Assembly (NCBI GenBank): GCA_002345675.1
Contig: DDWL01000045.1
Coordinates: forward strand, 1 to 5,404
DNA length: 5,404 bases
Source of the DNA: Bacteroidales bacterium UBA2287
GTDB taxonomy: Bacteria; Bacteroidota; Bacteroidia; Bacteroidales; Tenuifilaceae
Reading direction: 5' to 3'
Positions 1 to 5,243 of this stretch are shown here, piece by piece (the first letter of the stretch is position 1; every line of letters begins with the position of its first letter). The notes beneath the pieces were generated by a model. That model made no database searches. It saw only the letters and a program-made list of their open reading frames with translations, and was not told where the DNA came from. A program made the translations under genes and the position numbers.

Positions 1-233
1 ACAAAATTGGGGTAATGACCTATCCTAATCCTGCAACCCAAAATATCAATGTAGTTTCCGATGCTAACATCAGCAGCATTTCGGTTTACTCAGTTACAGG
101 GCAATTTATAAATAGGTTTCAGGTTAATGCAACTTCAACTTCTATTGATGTTTCAAGCATGCCAAGTGGTATGTACGTAATGGAAATTAATACTGGAAAC
201 GGAGTAGTTAAAAGCAAGTTTGTAGTTAAGTAG
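1..233 (+). CDS. C-terminal end of a T9SS-secreted protein (partial, 5' end outside window)
   Basis: The reading frame is open from the left edge to the TAG at 231-233. The ATG at 15 is internal, because the codons before it (KIGV) match the same place in the next gene. The 76 visible whole residues form a type A T9SS C-terminal sorting domain: YPNP near the start, a beta-strand series with SISVYSVTGQ, then MPSGMYVMEI and a final basic strand ending KFVVK. Such domains direct cargo through the Por/Spr outer-membrane translocon and are usually cleaved when the protein is attached to the surface or released. The segment aligns without gaps to the end of the downstream gene (61 of 76 residues identical by hand count), so the two genes are probably tandem paralogues. 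The function of the missing N-terminal part cannot be told. Confidence 0.9.
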   Translation, partial: KIGVMTYPNPATQNINVVSDANISSISVYSVTGQFINRFQVNATSTSIDVSSMPSGMYVMEINTGNGVVKSKFVVK

Positions 234-269
234 AATTTTAAGGAGAAAATATTTGCCTTTTTTACACTT

Positions 270-277
270 TAACTTTT
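270..277 (+). promoter_or_regulatory. Weak candidate -7 box for the cargo gene
   Basis: TAACTTTT matches the Bacteroidetes -7 consensus TAnnTTTG at seven of eight positions and lies 19 nt before the ATG at 297. A TTTG at 252-255 could serve as the -33 element, but the 14-nt spacing is shorter than usual. The gene may instead be read through from the upstream paralogue, since only 63 nt separate them and no strong terminator is visible. Confidence 0.3.
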
Positions 278-296
278 AATACACTAACCATCTGCC

Positions 297-2018
297 ATGA
301 AAAAACACTTAACCCTATTGTCGCTTCTACTTGCCAGCTCATTTATAAGTGCACAAACAGTAATTTTTACCGACGATTTTGAAAGTTACAACACTACCGA
401 ATCAATTCCTTCCCAAACCACCAACTGGCAAACTTGGTCGGGTGGAACTACTGGTAGTGAAGCTTCTTTTGTTAGCGCCGAGCAAACTTATAGTGGTATT
501 AAATCGATGAAAGTTGTTGAAAATAACGACATGGTTTACGACTTCGGAGGGGTTTCCACTGGTCTTTGGCGAATCTCTTTTTGGATGTATATTGAAGCTG
601 GCAAAACGGGTTACTTTAATGTTGAGCATGTATTTGGTTCGAAATGGGCTTTTGAATGCTATTTCGAAAACGGCATTCTGACACTTAAAAACGGCGAAAC
701 TTCAACTTTTTCCTACCCTACCGACACATGGATTAATATATTACTAGATATTGACCTTGATTCAGATGAAGCTACCCTTAACCTTAATGATGTCGAGTTA
801 ATCTCTTGGCCGTACAGCAATTTAGCAAGTGGTGGTACTTGGGCTACACCAAAATTGGATATAATTAATTTTTATGCTGGTACTGGGTTCGAGTTTTTTG
901 TTGATGATTTTTCTTTCGCAAATACTGTCCCCTTTGTAATTATTCCTACCATAGTGATTGAAACAACTCCAATTTTTAAATGTATGAATTACTGGCCACC
1001 TTCACTTGAACTGCCTTTCAGCAATGTTGGAACTATGGATATGGAATATTCTGTATACGTAAAATTTGATGACCCTTCAGTTTCATCAACTTTGGTTGCA
1101 GGCAAAATGAAATATGATGGCGATAATGCTAGCGCCATTGGCTGGCAAGAAAGTTACGAATTGTATGCTGCTGTTCGATTTCAAAACGACCAAACCTCAA
1201 TGCATGTAGGACAAGAGATTGAATCGGTTGACATTTTTATTAACGATTTACCCATAGGCGATATTACAGTATACGTATGGAACAAAGGCAGCTTCGTTGA
1301 TCCTGGAGCAACTACTATTCTTTCTGAAAAAACTTTTACTCCAGTAGCTCATTCGTGGAACACTATTACACTTAATAATCCTGTTCAGATAATAGGAGAG
1401 GAAATTTGGGTTGGCTATAAGTTTACAACCCCAGCTGGTGGAAACACTTTAGGCATCGATGGAGAGACAGTAACTCCAGCAACAAACTACTTGAAATCTG
1501 GTATTGCATGGGGCGAATTTTATGGTGTAGGCCAAACTGGAATTGGTAATTTCAGTATTCGTGCTAACGTTGCCGGTGCAGGCTGGCCTACTTGGCTTAG
1601 CGTTACTCCACAAGCAGGCATTGTTGAAGGTGATGAAAGTCAGGTTTTAACACTCAACTTCAATCCAGAAGAACTAAATTATTATACATGCTATGCTACA
1701 ATTGTTGTTGGTTGTAATGACTACTCTCAAAATTGGACAGAGATACCTGTTACCTATGAATTCTGTGTTGGAATTGATAATACAACCAAAATTGGGGTAA
1801 TTACCTATCCAAATCCTGCTACCCAAAACATTAATGTTGTTTCCGATGCTAGCATAAGTAGCATTTCGGTTTACTCCATTTCGGGGCATTTCATTAAAAG
1901 TATTCAAGTTAATGCTACAACAACTAAAATTGATGTTGCAAACATGCCAAGTGGCATGTATGTAATGGAAGTTAATTTTGGAAACGATGTAGTTAAAAGC
2001 AAGTTTGTAGTGAAGTAG
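297..2018 (+). CDS. T9SS-secreted multidomain beta-rich protein with C-terminal sorting domain
   Basis: This 573-aa protein begins with a typical signal peptide (basic KKH, hydrophobic residues about 5-16, likely cleavage after SA19 leaving Gln20). Residues about 24-208 start with DDFESY and end in FFVDDFSF, the pattern of a concanavalin/LamG-like jelly-roll found in secreted Bacteroidetes proteins. Residues about 270-425 (YDGDN…AAVRF…VDIFIND…VYVWNKG…WVGYKF…GIAWGEFY) resemble a beta-sandwich common in Bacteroidales cargo proteins. Residues about 430-490 (WLSVTPQAGIVEGDE…) look like a BACON or other Ig-like repeat. Residues 500-573 are the type A T9SS sorting domain (YPNP 504-507, PSGMYVMEV 551-559, terminal KFVVK). 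No protease or glycosidase catalytic motif was recognised, so a binding or adhesive surface role is an inference. The ATG is preceded by an AT-rich leader without Shine-Dalgarno, as usual in this phylum. A paralogue lies immediately upstream. Confidence 0.9.
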   Translation: MKKHLTLLSLLLASSFISAQTVIFTDDFESYNTTESIPSQTTNWQTWSGGTTGSEASFVSAEQTYSGIKSMKVVENNDMVYDFGGVSTGLWRISFWMYIEAGKTGYFNVEHVFGSKWAFECYFENGILTLKNGETSTFSYPTDTWINILLDIDLDSDEATLNLNDVELISWPYSNLASGGTWATPKLDIINFYAGTGFEFFVDDFSFANTVPFVIIPTIVIETTPIFKCMNYWPPSLELPFSNVGTMDMEYSVYVKFDDPSVSSTLVAGKMKYDGDNASAIGWQESYELYAAVRFQNDQTSMHVGQEIESVDIFINDLPIGDITVYVWNKGSFVDPGATTILSEKTFTPVAHSWNTITLNNPVQIIGEEIWVGYKFTTPAGGNTLGIDGETVTPATNYLKSGIAWGEFYGVGQTGIGNFSIRANVAGAGWPTWLSVTPQAGIVEGDESQVLTLNFNPEELNYYTCYATIVVGCNDYSQNWTEIPVTYEFCVGIDNTTKIGVITYPNPATQNINVVSDASISSISVYSISGHFIKSIQVNATTTKIDVANMPSGMYVMEVNFGNDVVKSKFVVK

Positions 2019-2068
2019 AATTGAGAATTGAACAAATCTTTAGCGTTGAATATCTTAAACTGTTAGCC

Positions 2069-2104
2069 ATGAAAAAACTCCTCCCCATATTAACAAGCCA
2101 ATAA
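2069..2104 (+). pseudogene. Possible remnant: start of a third signal-peptide gene (11 codons)
   Basis: An ATG 50 nt after the cargo gene's stop begins a short frame, MKKLLPILTSQ, ending in TAA at 2102-2104. It looks like the first part of a signal peptide. The 13 bases GCCATGAAAAAAC around its start (2066-2078) are identical to those at the start of the intact cargo gene (294-306). I infer a decayed or deleted third member of the tandem family, because the reading frame is lost at once and no homologous body follows. It could also be coincidence, since MKK-L starts are common in secreted proteins. Confidence 0.35.
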
Positions 2105-2165
2105 TTTAAAAAAACTTTGTTTGACAGAAAACTTTAGCTCCGAACTAATTATTATACCTTTTGAA

Positions 2166-2672
2166 TTATTGTTTCTCTTTCTCTTTCTCTTTTTCCACTT
2201 CTTTTTCACCGTCAATTTTCGAATACATTTTACATTTAGAATCGGTGTGTTTTATTAAAAAGTAGGTAATTGCAAGCGCCAACATCATAGCCGAAAGACC
2301 AAAAGTTTCAAAAGCCGACAAATCCTTGAATTCCCATACTATAACCTTTCGGGCAATGGCAATAATTGCAACCAAAACCACAATTTCCACATGCACAATT
2401 TCCTCCTGAAGAAAAGCTTTAACGGCTTGAAGTAACTCAACCCCAATTAGAATAACTAAAAAGATACCAAAAAGTTCTCCTAAATTATCAAGTGAGAATT
2501 TATCAATATTTTGTTGAATTAAGTTCTTTAAAATATAGATGCCCAAGTCGACTGTAGCAACAACAAGAATAATCGACATAATTACTAACAAAAGAACTAT
2601 TATGAACTTTTGCAGTACACGCAGGTACATAAATAATGGACTTTTACGATTATTGGATTCCATAATTGACAT
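2166..2672 (-). CDS. PsiE-family (phosphate-starvation-inducible E-like) inner membrane protein
   Basis: This 168-aa protein has four predicted membrane segments (about 22-48, 66-84, 96-113, 122-141). The family hallmark is HVEIVVLVAIIAIARK at 94-109, with the conserved His-Val-Glu and the I-A-R-K turn at the end of helix 3. PsiE proteins were named from a phosphate-starvation-induced gene in Escherichia coli. Their biochemical role is unknown, so phosphate control should not be assumed here. The C-terminus is an unusual run of alternating Lys and Glu (about 156-167) encoded by a hexanucleotide repeat. Two near ATGs (M1 at 2672, M4 at 2663) are both possible starts, and neither has a Shine-Dalgarno. 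The gene lies 57 nt after mnmA in the same direction, with its own -7 box in the gap, and converges on the cargo gene. Confidence 0.82.
   Translation of the reverse strand: MSIMESNNRKSPLFMYLRVLQKFIIVLLLVIMSIILVVATVDLGIYILKNLIQQNIDKFSLDNLGELFGIFLVILIGVELLQAVKAFLQEEIVHVEIVVLVAIIAIARKVIVWEFKDLSAFETFGLSAMMLALAITYFLIKHTDSKCKMYSKIDGEKEVEKEKEKEKQ
2172..2192. repeat. Hexanucleotide microsatellite (TTTCTC) x3 plus TTT inside the PsiE-like gene
   Basis: On the + strand TTTCTC occurs three times in a row followed by TTT. On the coding strand this reads as alternating AAA and GAG, giving Lys-Glu pairs at the C-terminus. The unit is two codons long, so slippage would change the length of the charged tail without shifting the frame. 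Confidence 0.8.
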
Positions 2673-2713
2673 GGTATTAGTAGAATAAAAGTAAATAAAT
2701 TCAAAACTAAACG

Positions 2714-2721
2714 CAAATTTA
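2714..2721 (-). promoter_or_regulatory. Candidate -7 box for the PsiE-like gene
   Basis: On the - strand the sequence reads TAAATTTG, a perfect match to the Bacteroidetes -7 consensus TAnnTTTG. It lies 41 nt before the ATG in the 57-nt gap after mnmA. No good -33 TTTG is found at the expected 17-23 nt spacing, so the call rests on the -7 box and its position. Such AT-rich octamers also occur by chance. Confidence 0.45.
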
Positions 2722-2729
2722 ACAATTCA

Positions 2730-3902
2730 CTATGCAATTACCCCAGAGCCAATAAGCTCATTGTTTGTATACCATGCCGCAAACTGACCTGCAGTTATAC
2801 CTCGTTGAGGTATATCGAATGTAATATAAATCCCCTCTTCTTTTCGGTGAAGCGTGGCGGTTTGAAGCGGTTGGCGGTAACGAATTCGAACTAAAAACTG
2901 TTTCGATTCATTAACTTTCAGTTCCAAATCGGGCCTAACCCAATGAATATCGGAAGTGGGAATAAGTAAACCGCTACGTAAAAGACCAGGATGCTCCTGC
3001 CCTTGCCCAACGTAAACAATGTTGCGCTCCACATCGGTTGCAATAACAAAAAGCGGTTCAGGCGTTCCGCCAACGTTTAATCCTTTACGCTGACCAATGG
3101 TGAAAAAGTGAGCGCCATTGTGCTGACCAACCATTTTGCCATCGGTTGGCTTATAGCTAATTGGTGTAGAAATAGCAACTAAATCGGCACTATCGACAGT
3201 TTCAATAGAACTATAAAATGAATTTGGAATTTCAATTATGCTGCCCTTTTTAGCCGCAAGTTTTTGCTGAAGAAAAACTGGCAAATCGACCTTTCCAACA
3301 AAGCAAATACCCTGCGAATCCTTTCGCTCGGCAGTTGCCAAGCCAAGTTTAGTGGCAATTTCGCGTACTTCGGGTTTTAGCAAACTACCAACGGGGAATA
3401 GTGCCTTTTCGAGTTGCTTTTGGCTTAGCTGACAAAGAAAGTAGCTTTGGTCCTTATTAGGATCGGAACCGGCTAAAAGTCGGTAGGTTTCCTTTCCGTT
3501 CACATCTATAACCTCTTTACGGCAGTAGTGGCCGGTTGCCACAAAGTCGGCACCCAAGGCTAGGGCAGCTTTTAAAAATTCGTCGAATTTTATTTCGCGA
3601 TTACAAAGCACGTCGGGGTTAGGAGTACGACCACGCTGGTACTCGGCAAACATATAATCGACCACGCGCTTGCTGTACTGTTCGCTTAAGTCAACAGTTT
3701 CGAGTGGTATTTCGAGCCTACGGGCAACCATTTTTGCAAAGTCAATGTCCTCATCAAAAGGACAATCGGCCTTAAGCAAACCCGTTTTGTCGTGCCAATT
3801 CTTCATAAAAAGGCCAACAACTTCAAACCCTTGCTGCTTTAGCAAGTATGCAGCTACACTCGAATCGACTCCTCCCGAAAGACCAACAACAACCTTTTGC
3901 AT
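2730..3902 (-). CDS. mnmA: tRNA-specific 2-thiouridylase MnmA (TrmU)
   Basis: The enzyme thiolates C2 of U34 in the wobble position of tRNA-Lys, -Glu and -Gln in the cytoplasm. It activates the uridine with ATP and takes sulfur from a cysteine-desulfurase relay. All hallmarks are present in 390 aa: PP-loop SGGVDSS (9-15), GRTPNPDVLCN with catalytic Cys100, ATGHY (122-126), DQSYFL (151-156), DSQGICF with the second catalytic Cys200, and FTIGQRKGL (267-275). The C-terminal beta-barrel (RIRYRQP…AGQFAAWY) is complete. Residues about 222-253 form an insertion of roughly 25 residues compared with my recollection of the E. coli enzyme (368 aa). I believe this may be common in Bacteroidetes, but could not check. 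The ATG at 3902 gives the family's usual N-terminus (MQKVVVGLSGG). A perfect -7 box lies just upstream. The gene sits 53 nt after the DoxX-like gene, and no pathway link to it is evident. Confidence 0.97.
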   Translation of the reverse strand: MQKVVVGLSGGVDSSVAAYLLKQQGFEVVGLFMKNWHDKTGLLKADCPFDEDIDFAKMVARRLEIPLETVDLSEQYSKRVVDYMFAEYQRGRTPNPDVLCNREIKFDEFLKAALALGADFVATGHYCRKEVIDVNGKETYRLLAGSDPNKDQSYFLCQLSQKQLEKALFPVGSLLKPEVREIATKLGLATAERKDSQGICFVGKVDLPVFLQQKLAAKKGSIIEIPNSFYSSIETVDSADLVAISTPISYKPTDGKMVGQHNGAHFFTIGQRKGLNVGGTPEPLFVIATDVERNIVYVGQGQEHPGLLRSGLLIPTSDIHWVRPDLELKVNESKQFLVRIRYRQPLQTATLHRKEEGIYITFDIPQRGITAGQFAAWYTNNELIGSGVIA

Positions 3903-3920
3903 TTTTTAAATTTAGTGCGA

Positions 3921-3928
3921 CAAAGATA
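3921..3928 (-). promoter_or_regulatory. Candidate -7 box for mnmA
   Basis: The - strand reads TATCTTTG, a perfect TAnnTTTG match, 18 nt before the mnmA ATG in the 53-nt gap behind the DoxX-like gene. Transcription would then start about 10-14 nt before the ATG, giving a very short leader. A poor -33 candidate (TTTA, about 23 nt upstream) is the best available. Confidence 0.55.
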
Positions 3929-3955
3929 AGAAATTGAGTTTTGTTTCTCTATAAA

Positions 3956-4432
3956 CTATGTCTTCCTTATCGCTGCTGCAGCTAAAATTCGAGCTCCAAG
4001 CACAAAACCAGCGCTAACAATAACAATATTTTTAATTATGTATTGTCCCTCTAATGTTGGAGCATAGGGTATGACTGTAAAAATCTCGTTGGGAAATAGA
4101 AAAATTGGTGTAAAAGTTCCAAGCATTTGTAAGAAAAGCAATAACAGGGTTACTTTCTGAAACCTACCTCCTATAAAACCCAATCCAATTAAGCACTCCC
4201 AAGTAGCAAGAATTATAATGGCTGAGCTTGCAGAAATGAGATTAAAACTTAGTTGAGATATTGTTCGAATGGCCAAGTCTTGAGCTGGACTAAAACCTGG
4301 GAAGAACTTTAGCACACCAAACCAAAGGAATATAACTCCAATGCTAATGCGTAAAAAAGTGTAGGCGTTTCGTTTCATCCACCGACCCGCTCCGACTTCA
4401 ATTTGACTTTGAAAACTCTTTATATTTTCCAT
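3956..4432 (-). CDS. DoxX/DUF417-like four-helix membrane protein of unknown function
   Basis: This 158-aa protein has four predicted membrane helices (about 24-44, 64-86, 92-112, 133-151). Its conserved-looking motifs are RISIGVIFLWFGVLKFFPGFSPA (28-50), an acidic residue in helix 2 (WECLIGLG, 78-85), QMLGTFTPIFLFP (102-114) and PTLEGQYIIKN (125-135). The arrangement matches the broad DoxX/YkgB-like superfamily as I remember it. Members are variously linked to quinone or stress metabolism, but no activity can be assigned here. The first ATG is preferred over Met19 because the segment RWMKRNAYTFLR before helix 1 looks like part of the family N-terminus. The gene follows ridA by 76 nt. That gap carries a near -7 box and two perfect inverted repeats, which suggests its own regulated promoter. 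Exact family assignment is moderate; membrane topology is firmer. Confidence 0.75.
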   Translation of the reverse strand: MENIKSFQSQIEVGAGRWMKRNAYTFLRISIGVIFLWFGVLKFFPGFSPAQDLAIRTISQLSFNLISASSAIIILATWECLIGLGFIGGRFQKVTLLLLFLQMLGTFTPIFLFPNEIFTVIPYAPTLEGQYIIKNIVIVSAGFVLGARILAAAAIRKT

Positions 4433-4447
4433 TGCTGTTATTAGTTT

Positions 4448-4463
4448 TGTTACATAAGTAACA
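4448..4463. promoter_or_regulatory. Perfect palindrome TGTTAC-ATAA-GTAACA, candidate operator
   Basis: Two 6-bp arms separated by 4 bp lie 15 nt upstream of the DoxX-like gene's ATG, just downstream of a candidate -7 box (4467-4474), so they cover the expected transcription start. Size and symmetry suit a dimeric winged-helix repressor such as a MarR or HxlR type, but no such regulator is in the window. The site could instead be a small RNA hairpin near the start of the message. Confidence 0.5.
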
Positions 4464-4466
4464 GTT

Positions 4467-4474
4467 GAAAAATA
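4467..4474 (-). promoter_or_regulatory. Candidate -7 box for the DoxX-like gene
   Basis: The - strand reads TATTTTTC, seven of eight matches to TAnnTTTG. A TTTA at 4494-4497 (- strand) lies 19 nt further upstream, at the usual -33 spacing, as a three-of-four match to TTTG. The box is flanked by one inverted repeat on each side. Confidence 0.45.
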
Positions 4475-4480
4475 TTTTAG

Positions 4481-4497
4481 TTTAGAATTGTTCTAAA
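4481..4497. repeat. Perfect inverted repeat TTTAGAA-TTG-TTCTAAA
   Basis: Two 7-bp arms flank a 3-bp centre, beginning 11 nt after the ridA stop and upstream of the candidate -7 box, overlapping the would-be -33 element. It may be a second operator half-pair or a weak AU-rich terminator hairpin for ridA. On the - strand it is followed by CTAAAATATTTTTC rather than a clean T-run, so the terminator reading is weak. Confidence 0.5.
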
Positions 4498-4508
4498 TAA
4501 TCGCTATG

Positions 4509-4880
4509 TTATAAAACAGCCGTTACTTCAACTTCAATAAGTGCCCCAAAGTGTAATTCGCAAGTTGGAATGACGCAGCGTACTGGTTTGTGTTGGCCAA
4601 AAAATAGTGCGTAAGTTTCATTAACCTTTTCCCAATTGCTAATATCTGAAATGTAAATCCTAACTTGAATTACCTTTTCTTTGCTGCTACCTGCTTCAGT
4701 TAAAATTTTTTCAACATTTGCAAGAACTTGTTTTGTTTGACTTTCAATGCCATCGGGCATAACTCTTGTTTCGGGTTCGAAAGGCAACTGACCCGACAGG
4801 TATAAAACGCCATTATGCTCAATGCACTGCGAGTAGTGCCCATTACTTTTAGGTATGTTGGGTGATGATATAATTTTCAT
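4509..4880 (-). CDS. ridA: RidA-family 2-iminobutanoate/2-iminopropanoate deaminase
   Basis: RidA proteins form cytosolic trimers that hydrolyse reactive enamines and imines released by PLP enzymes such as threonine dehydratase, protecting other PLP enzymes. At 123 aa with one compact domain the length is normal. Visible hallmarks are GHYSQ (14-18, with the active-site Tyr), LYLSGQLP (26-33), the amphipathic segment QTKQVLANVEKILTEAG (48-64), the substrate-binding Arg101 in KPVRCVIP, and Glu116 in LIEVEVTA. The usual GPYSQ has His in place of Pro here. I start the gene at Met (4878-4880), which gives the canonical MKII…P beginning. A longer frame with an ATG at 4934 adds 18 residues encoded by a hairpin repeat and is unlikely to be real. 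An upstream octamer TAAATTTA (4898-4905) is a near -7 box but is self-complementary, so weak evidence. Confidence 0.93.
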   Translation of the reverse strand: MKIISSPNIPKSNGHYSQCIEHNGVLYLSGQLPFEPETRVMPDGIESQTKQVLANVEKILTEAGSSKEKVIQVRIYISDISNWEKVNETYALFFGQHKPVRCVIPTCELHFGALIEVEVTAVL

Positions 4881-4911
4881 AGCATTATGAATCTGTTTAA
4901 ATTTAAATAAT

Positions 4912-4930
4912 TGAACCCCTTCGGGGCTCA
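4912..4930 (-). repeat. Hairpin 1: TGAGCCCC-GAA-GGGGTTCA
   Basis: On the - strand this is an 8-bp stem with one G·U pair and a GAA triloop. On the + strand that pair would be an A·C mismatch, so folding favours the - strand. Confidence 0.8.
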
Positions 4931-4947
4931 GCAATTTTCATATTCCA

Positions 4948-4970
4948 AGCCTCCGGTTTCACCGGAGGTT
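4948..4970. repeat. Hairpin 2: CCTCCGGT-TTC-ACCGGAGG
   Basis: Two perfect 8-bp arms (4950-4957 and 4961-4968) surround a TTC loop (GAA on the - strand). The stem can extend by a G·T and an A-T pair on the + strand. It has the same loop as hairpin 1 but an unrelated stem. Confidence 0.85.
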
Positions 4971-4978
4971 ATTAAAAT

Positions 4979-4997
4979 TTAAGCCCTTCAGGCTTAA
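4979..4997 (-). repeat. Hairpin 3: TAAGCCT-GAA-GGGCTTA
   Basis: The core is at 4980-4996. The - strand gives a 7-bp stem, with one U·G pair closing a GAA triloop. It is the third hairpin in a row with this loop. Confidence 0.75.
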
Positions 4998-5010
4998 CAT
5001 ATTCTAAATC

Positions 5011-5021
5011 CGCTGAAGGCG
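5011..5021 (+). repeat. Hairpin 4 (short): CGCT-GAA-GGCG
   Basis: A 4-bp stem including one T·G pair closes a GAA loop, here on the + strand, the opposite orientation to hairpins 1-3. It is weak alone and is listed because it shares the loop and spacing of its neighbours. Confidence 0.5.
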
Positions 5022-5034
5022 ATAAATCTCAATA

Positions 5035-5075
5035 ACCGTGAGCGGTAGCTGAGCTTGCCGAAGCTAACTCACGGT
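5035..5075. repeat. Hairpin 5: compound palindrome with ACCGTGAG/CTCACGGT outer arms
   Basis: Perfect 8-bp outer arms (5035-5042, 5068-5075) enclose an inner stem AGCTT-GCCG-AAGCT (5052-5065). TAGCT (5046-5050) with AGCTA (5062-5066) is an alternative inner pairing. The - strand contains CTTCGGCAAGCTCAGC, which resembles the CTTCGACAAGCTCAG-type palindromic elements I recall from dispersed bacterial intergenic repeats. The family link is from memory and unverified. Confidence 0.75.
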
Positions 5076-5091
5076 AAAACAAACAAATTCC

Positions 5092-5112
5092 TTCAGCCCC
5101 AACGGGGTTGAA
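5092..5112 (+). repeat. Hairpin 6: TTCAGCCCC-AAC-GGGGTTGAA
   Basis: A 9-bp stem with one G·U pair on the + strand encloses an AAC triloop. The stem resembles hairpin 1 (CCCC/GGGG core with TGA/TCA outer pairs), suggesting these two may be diverged relatives. Confidence 0.75.
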
Positions 5113-5167
5113 CGTTATATTTAATTGTTAAAAAAAACACTACCGTCCGATAAAATTATCAAATTAA

Positions 5168-5197
5168 GGGCTAAAGCCCAAGTATTATGGGGCTTTA
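5168..5197. repeat. Hairpin 7: two mutually exclusive stems sharing AAAGCCC
   Basis: GGGC-TAAA-GCCC (5168-5179) can form a small hairpin. The same TAAAGCCC (5172-5179) also pairs perfectly with GGGCTTTA (5190-5197) across a 10-nt loop. The two folds cannot coexist. Confidence 0.7.
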
Positions 5198-5199
5198 AA

Positions 5200-5225
5200 T
5201 AACCCCAGCCTTAAGGCTGGGGTTA
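5200..5225. repeat. Hairpin 8: perfect 26-bp palindrome TAACCCCAGCC-TTAA-GGCTGGGGTTA
   Basis: Two perfect 11-bp arms flank TTAA, which is itself symmetric, so the whole 26 bp is a palindrome. It is the strongest hairpin in the cluster. It lacks a following T-run on either strand, so it is not a standard intrinsic terminator, although it might still pause or block polymerase. Confidence 0.9.
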
Positions 5226-5243
5226 CACAGCGCAAATAATTGA

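Noticed and set aside
240..263. Terminator-like AAGG…CCTT followed by TTTTTT between the two cargo genes
   Set aside because: The stem has only four clean pairs and a long AT loop with a mismatch, too weak to call a terminator.
402..629. 75-codon open frame on the - strand
   Set aside because: It lies wholly inside the cargo gene on the opposite strand and has no recognisable domain.
1674..1907. 77-codon open frame on the - strand
   Set aside because: It is antisense to the cargo gene's Ig-like and sorting-domain region and looks like a by-product of its codon pattern.
2106..2123. Possible leftward terminator after the PsiE-like gene (AAAC-AAA-GTTT then T-run on the - strand)
   Set aside because: A four-pair AT-rich stem is unlikely to stop transcription, so no terminator was called in the convergent gap.
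3670..3909. 79-codon open frame on the + strand
   Set aside because: It is antisense to the conserved PP-loop end of mnmA, which explains the open frame.
2166..4880. A single four-gene stress or tRNA-modification operon
   Set aside because: Gaps of 53-76 nt with separate -7 boxes and unrelated functions give no support for one functional unit beyond shared strand.
4881..4934. 18-residue N-terminal extension of RidA starting at an ATG at 4934
   Set aside because: The added codons run through hairpin 1 and have no family counterpart, and the Met at 4880 gives the canonical RidA N-terminus.
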